Source: RGIG1666 sp045595745
GTDB lineage: Bacteria > Bacillota > Clostridia > UBA1381 > UBA9506
Length of the DNA: 5,706 nucleotides
Reading direction: 5' to 3'
NCBI GenBank assembly: GCA_045595745.1
Contig: JAZOBB010000115.1
Coordinates: forward strand, 1-5,706
Below the pieces are notes generated by a model. That model saw only the letters and a program-made list of their open reading frames with translations, was not told the origin of the DNA and made no database searches. The position numbers were made by a program, and so were the translations under genes. This document shows, in pieces, positions 5,429 through 5,706 of the stretch (position 1 is the first letter of the stretch; each line of letters starts with the position of its first letter).

Positions 5429-5489
5429 TTTCATTAAGTTGGTATAAAAAATTAATGAAAGTATGCTAATAACATCAGACATTATACCA
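5429..5489 (+). other. Interlocking inverted repeats downstream of spoIIP, possible RNA pseudoknot
   Basis: TTTCATTAA (5429-5437) is the exact reverse complement of TTAATGAAA (5452-5460). Inside that hairpin's loop, TGGTATAA (5440-5447) is the exact reverse complement of TTATACCA (5482-5489). The order stem 1 left, stem 2 left, stem 1 right, stem 2 right is that of an H-type pseudoknot, with connecting segments of 2, 4 and 21 nt. It begins 3 nt after the spoIIP stop codon. All stems are A/U-rich, so chance pairing in this AT-rich DNA cannot be excluded. Confidence 0.35.
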
Positions 5490-5537
5490 CTTCTTTTAAT
5501 ATCATTTTAGTATCTTTATTGTATCATAATAAAAACA

Positions 5538-5569
5538 AAATGACAACATCTTTACTGATGTTGTCATTT
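5538..5569. terminator. 13-bp hairpin terminator downstream of spoIIP
   Basis: A perfect 13-bp stem (5538-5550 with 5557-5569) closes a 6-nt loop. On the minus strand it runs into TTTTGTTTTT, a good U-tract. On the plus strand only three Ts follow before CAG, so it is a weaker terminator for spoIIP. It may mainly stop transcription entering from the right, or work with the preceding A-run as an imperfect two-way terminator. Confidence 0.7.
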
Positions 5570-5573
5570 CAGA

Positions 5574-5599
5574 CTGTCGAAAAAGTCGTTCCACCGCAA
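5574..5599 (+). repeat. 26-bp dispersed repeat, copy 2, next to the spoIIP-downstream terminator
   Basis: This segment, beginning CTGTCG and ending ACCGCAA, matches 2050-2075 at 23 of 26 positions, same orientation. The three differences fall at the sixth position and at two adjacent positions before ACCGCAA. A GTCGTTATA at 5607-5615 repeats, without change, the nine bases at 2061-2069 inside copy 1, hinting at a further partial unit. It starts 5 nt after a perfect 13-bp stem. Confidence 0.6.
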
Positions 5600-5658
5600 G
5601 TAACACGTCGTTATATTTGAATTAAGAACTAAAATTTTAAAAAGTTTATTATATATAA

Positions 5659-5692
5659 AACCACGCGTCTTTTATTGAAAAAGCGCGTGGTT
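5659..5692. terminator. GC-rich hairpin near the right edge, probable terminator
   Basis: AACCACGCG (5659-5667) pairs perfectly with CGCGTGGTT (5684-5692). Past a single bulged T, CTTTT (5669-5673) pairs with AAAAG (5679-5683) above a 5-base loop. On the plus strand five Ts follow at 5699-5703, after a 6-nt gap. On the minus strand the stem runs into TTATATATAA. It is the most GC-rich element in this gene-free stretch. It could end spoIIP read-through or a leftward gene beyond the window. Confidence 0.6.
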
Positions 5693-5706
5693 GCTTGCTT
5701 TTTACG

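Noticed and set aside
5426..5706. Possible small gene or mobile element at the right edge
   Set aside because: No open frame with a ribosome-binding site was found and no terminal repeats with target duplications bound the region. Only hairpins and the 26-bp repeat are supported.

Overview
The window looks like a piece of chromosome from a low-GC, endospore-forming Firmicute (class Clostridia in the broad sense). Four things support this: AT-rich intergenic DNA, strong GGAGG-type Shine-Dalgarno sequences, a spoIIP sporulation gene, and an rpsU-yqeY pair typical of Firmicutes. An S-layer-homology (SLH) surface protein fits a Gram-positive envelope. The genus cannot be fixed from this sequence. 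No transposase, phage gene, CRISPR array, tRNA or rRNA is visible.

Layout. (1) 1-647, minus: 5' part of a SAICAR synthase gene (purC) of a divergent clostridial type, cut by the left edge, with its own promoter at 717-745. (2) 832-1098, minus: rpsT (ribosomal protein S20), TTG start, with a terminator at 787-815. (3) 1322-1986, plus: rpsU (S21) and yqeY as an operon behind a near-ideal housekeeping promoter, ending in a strong bidirectional terminator at 2011-2040. (4) 2089-3336, minus: a secreted protein with three SLH repeats fused to a cyclophilin peptidyl-prolyl isomerase. (5) 3411-4220, minus: a biotin-protein ligase (birA type) without the DNA-binding domain. (6) 4289-5425, plus, divergent from birA: spoIIP, the engulfment peptidoglycan hydrolase, with a candidate sigma-E promoter. 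(7) 5426-5706: gene-free AT-rich DNA with several inverted repeats, two terminator-like hairpins and a copy of a 26-bp dispersed repeat that also follows the yqeY terminator.

How it fits together. Most genes are housekeeping: purine synthesis, two small-subunit ribosomal proteins, a GatB/YqeY-domain protein and protein biotinylation. The SLH-cyclophilin and SpoIIP act at the envelope. rpsT, spoIIP, rpsU and yqeY also lie in one chromosomal neighbourhood in Bacillus subtilis, so this may be a compacted, rearranged version of an old gene cluster, here without gpr and lepA.

I see no clearly new multi-gene system. The items most worth checking are the terminator-associated 26-bp repeat, the possible pseudoknot and alternative pairing downstream of spoIIP, the SLH-cyclophilin fusion, and the overlapping spoIIP/birA promoters.
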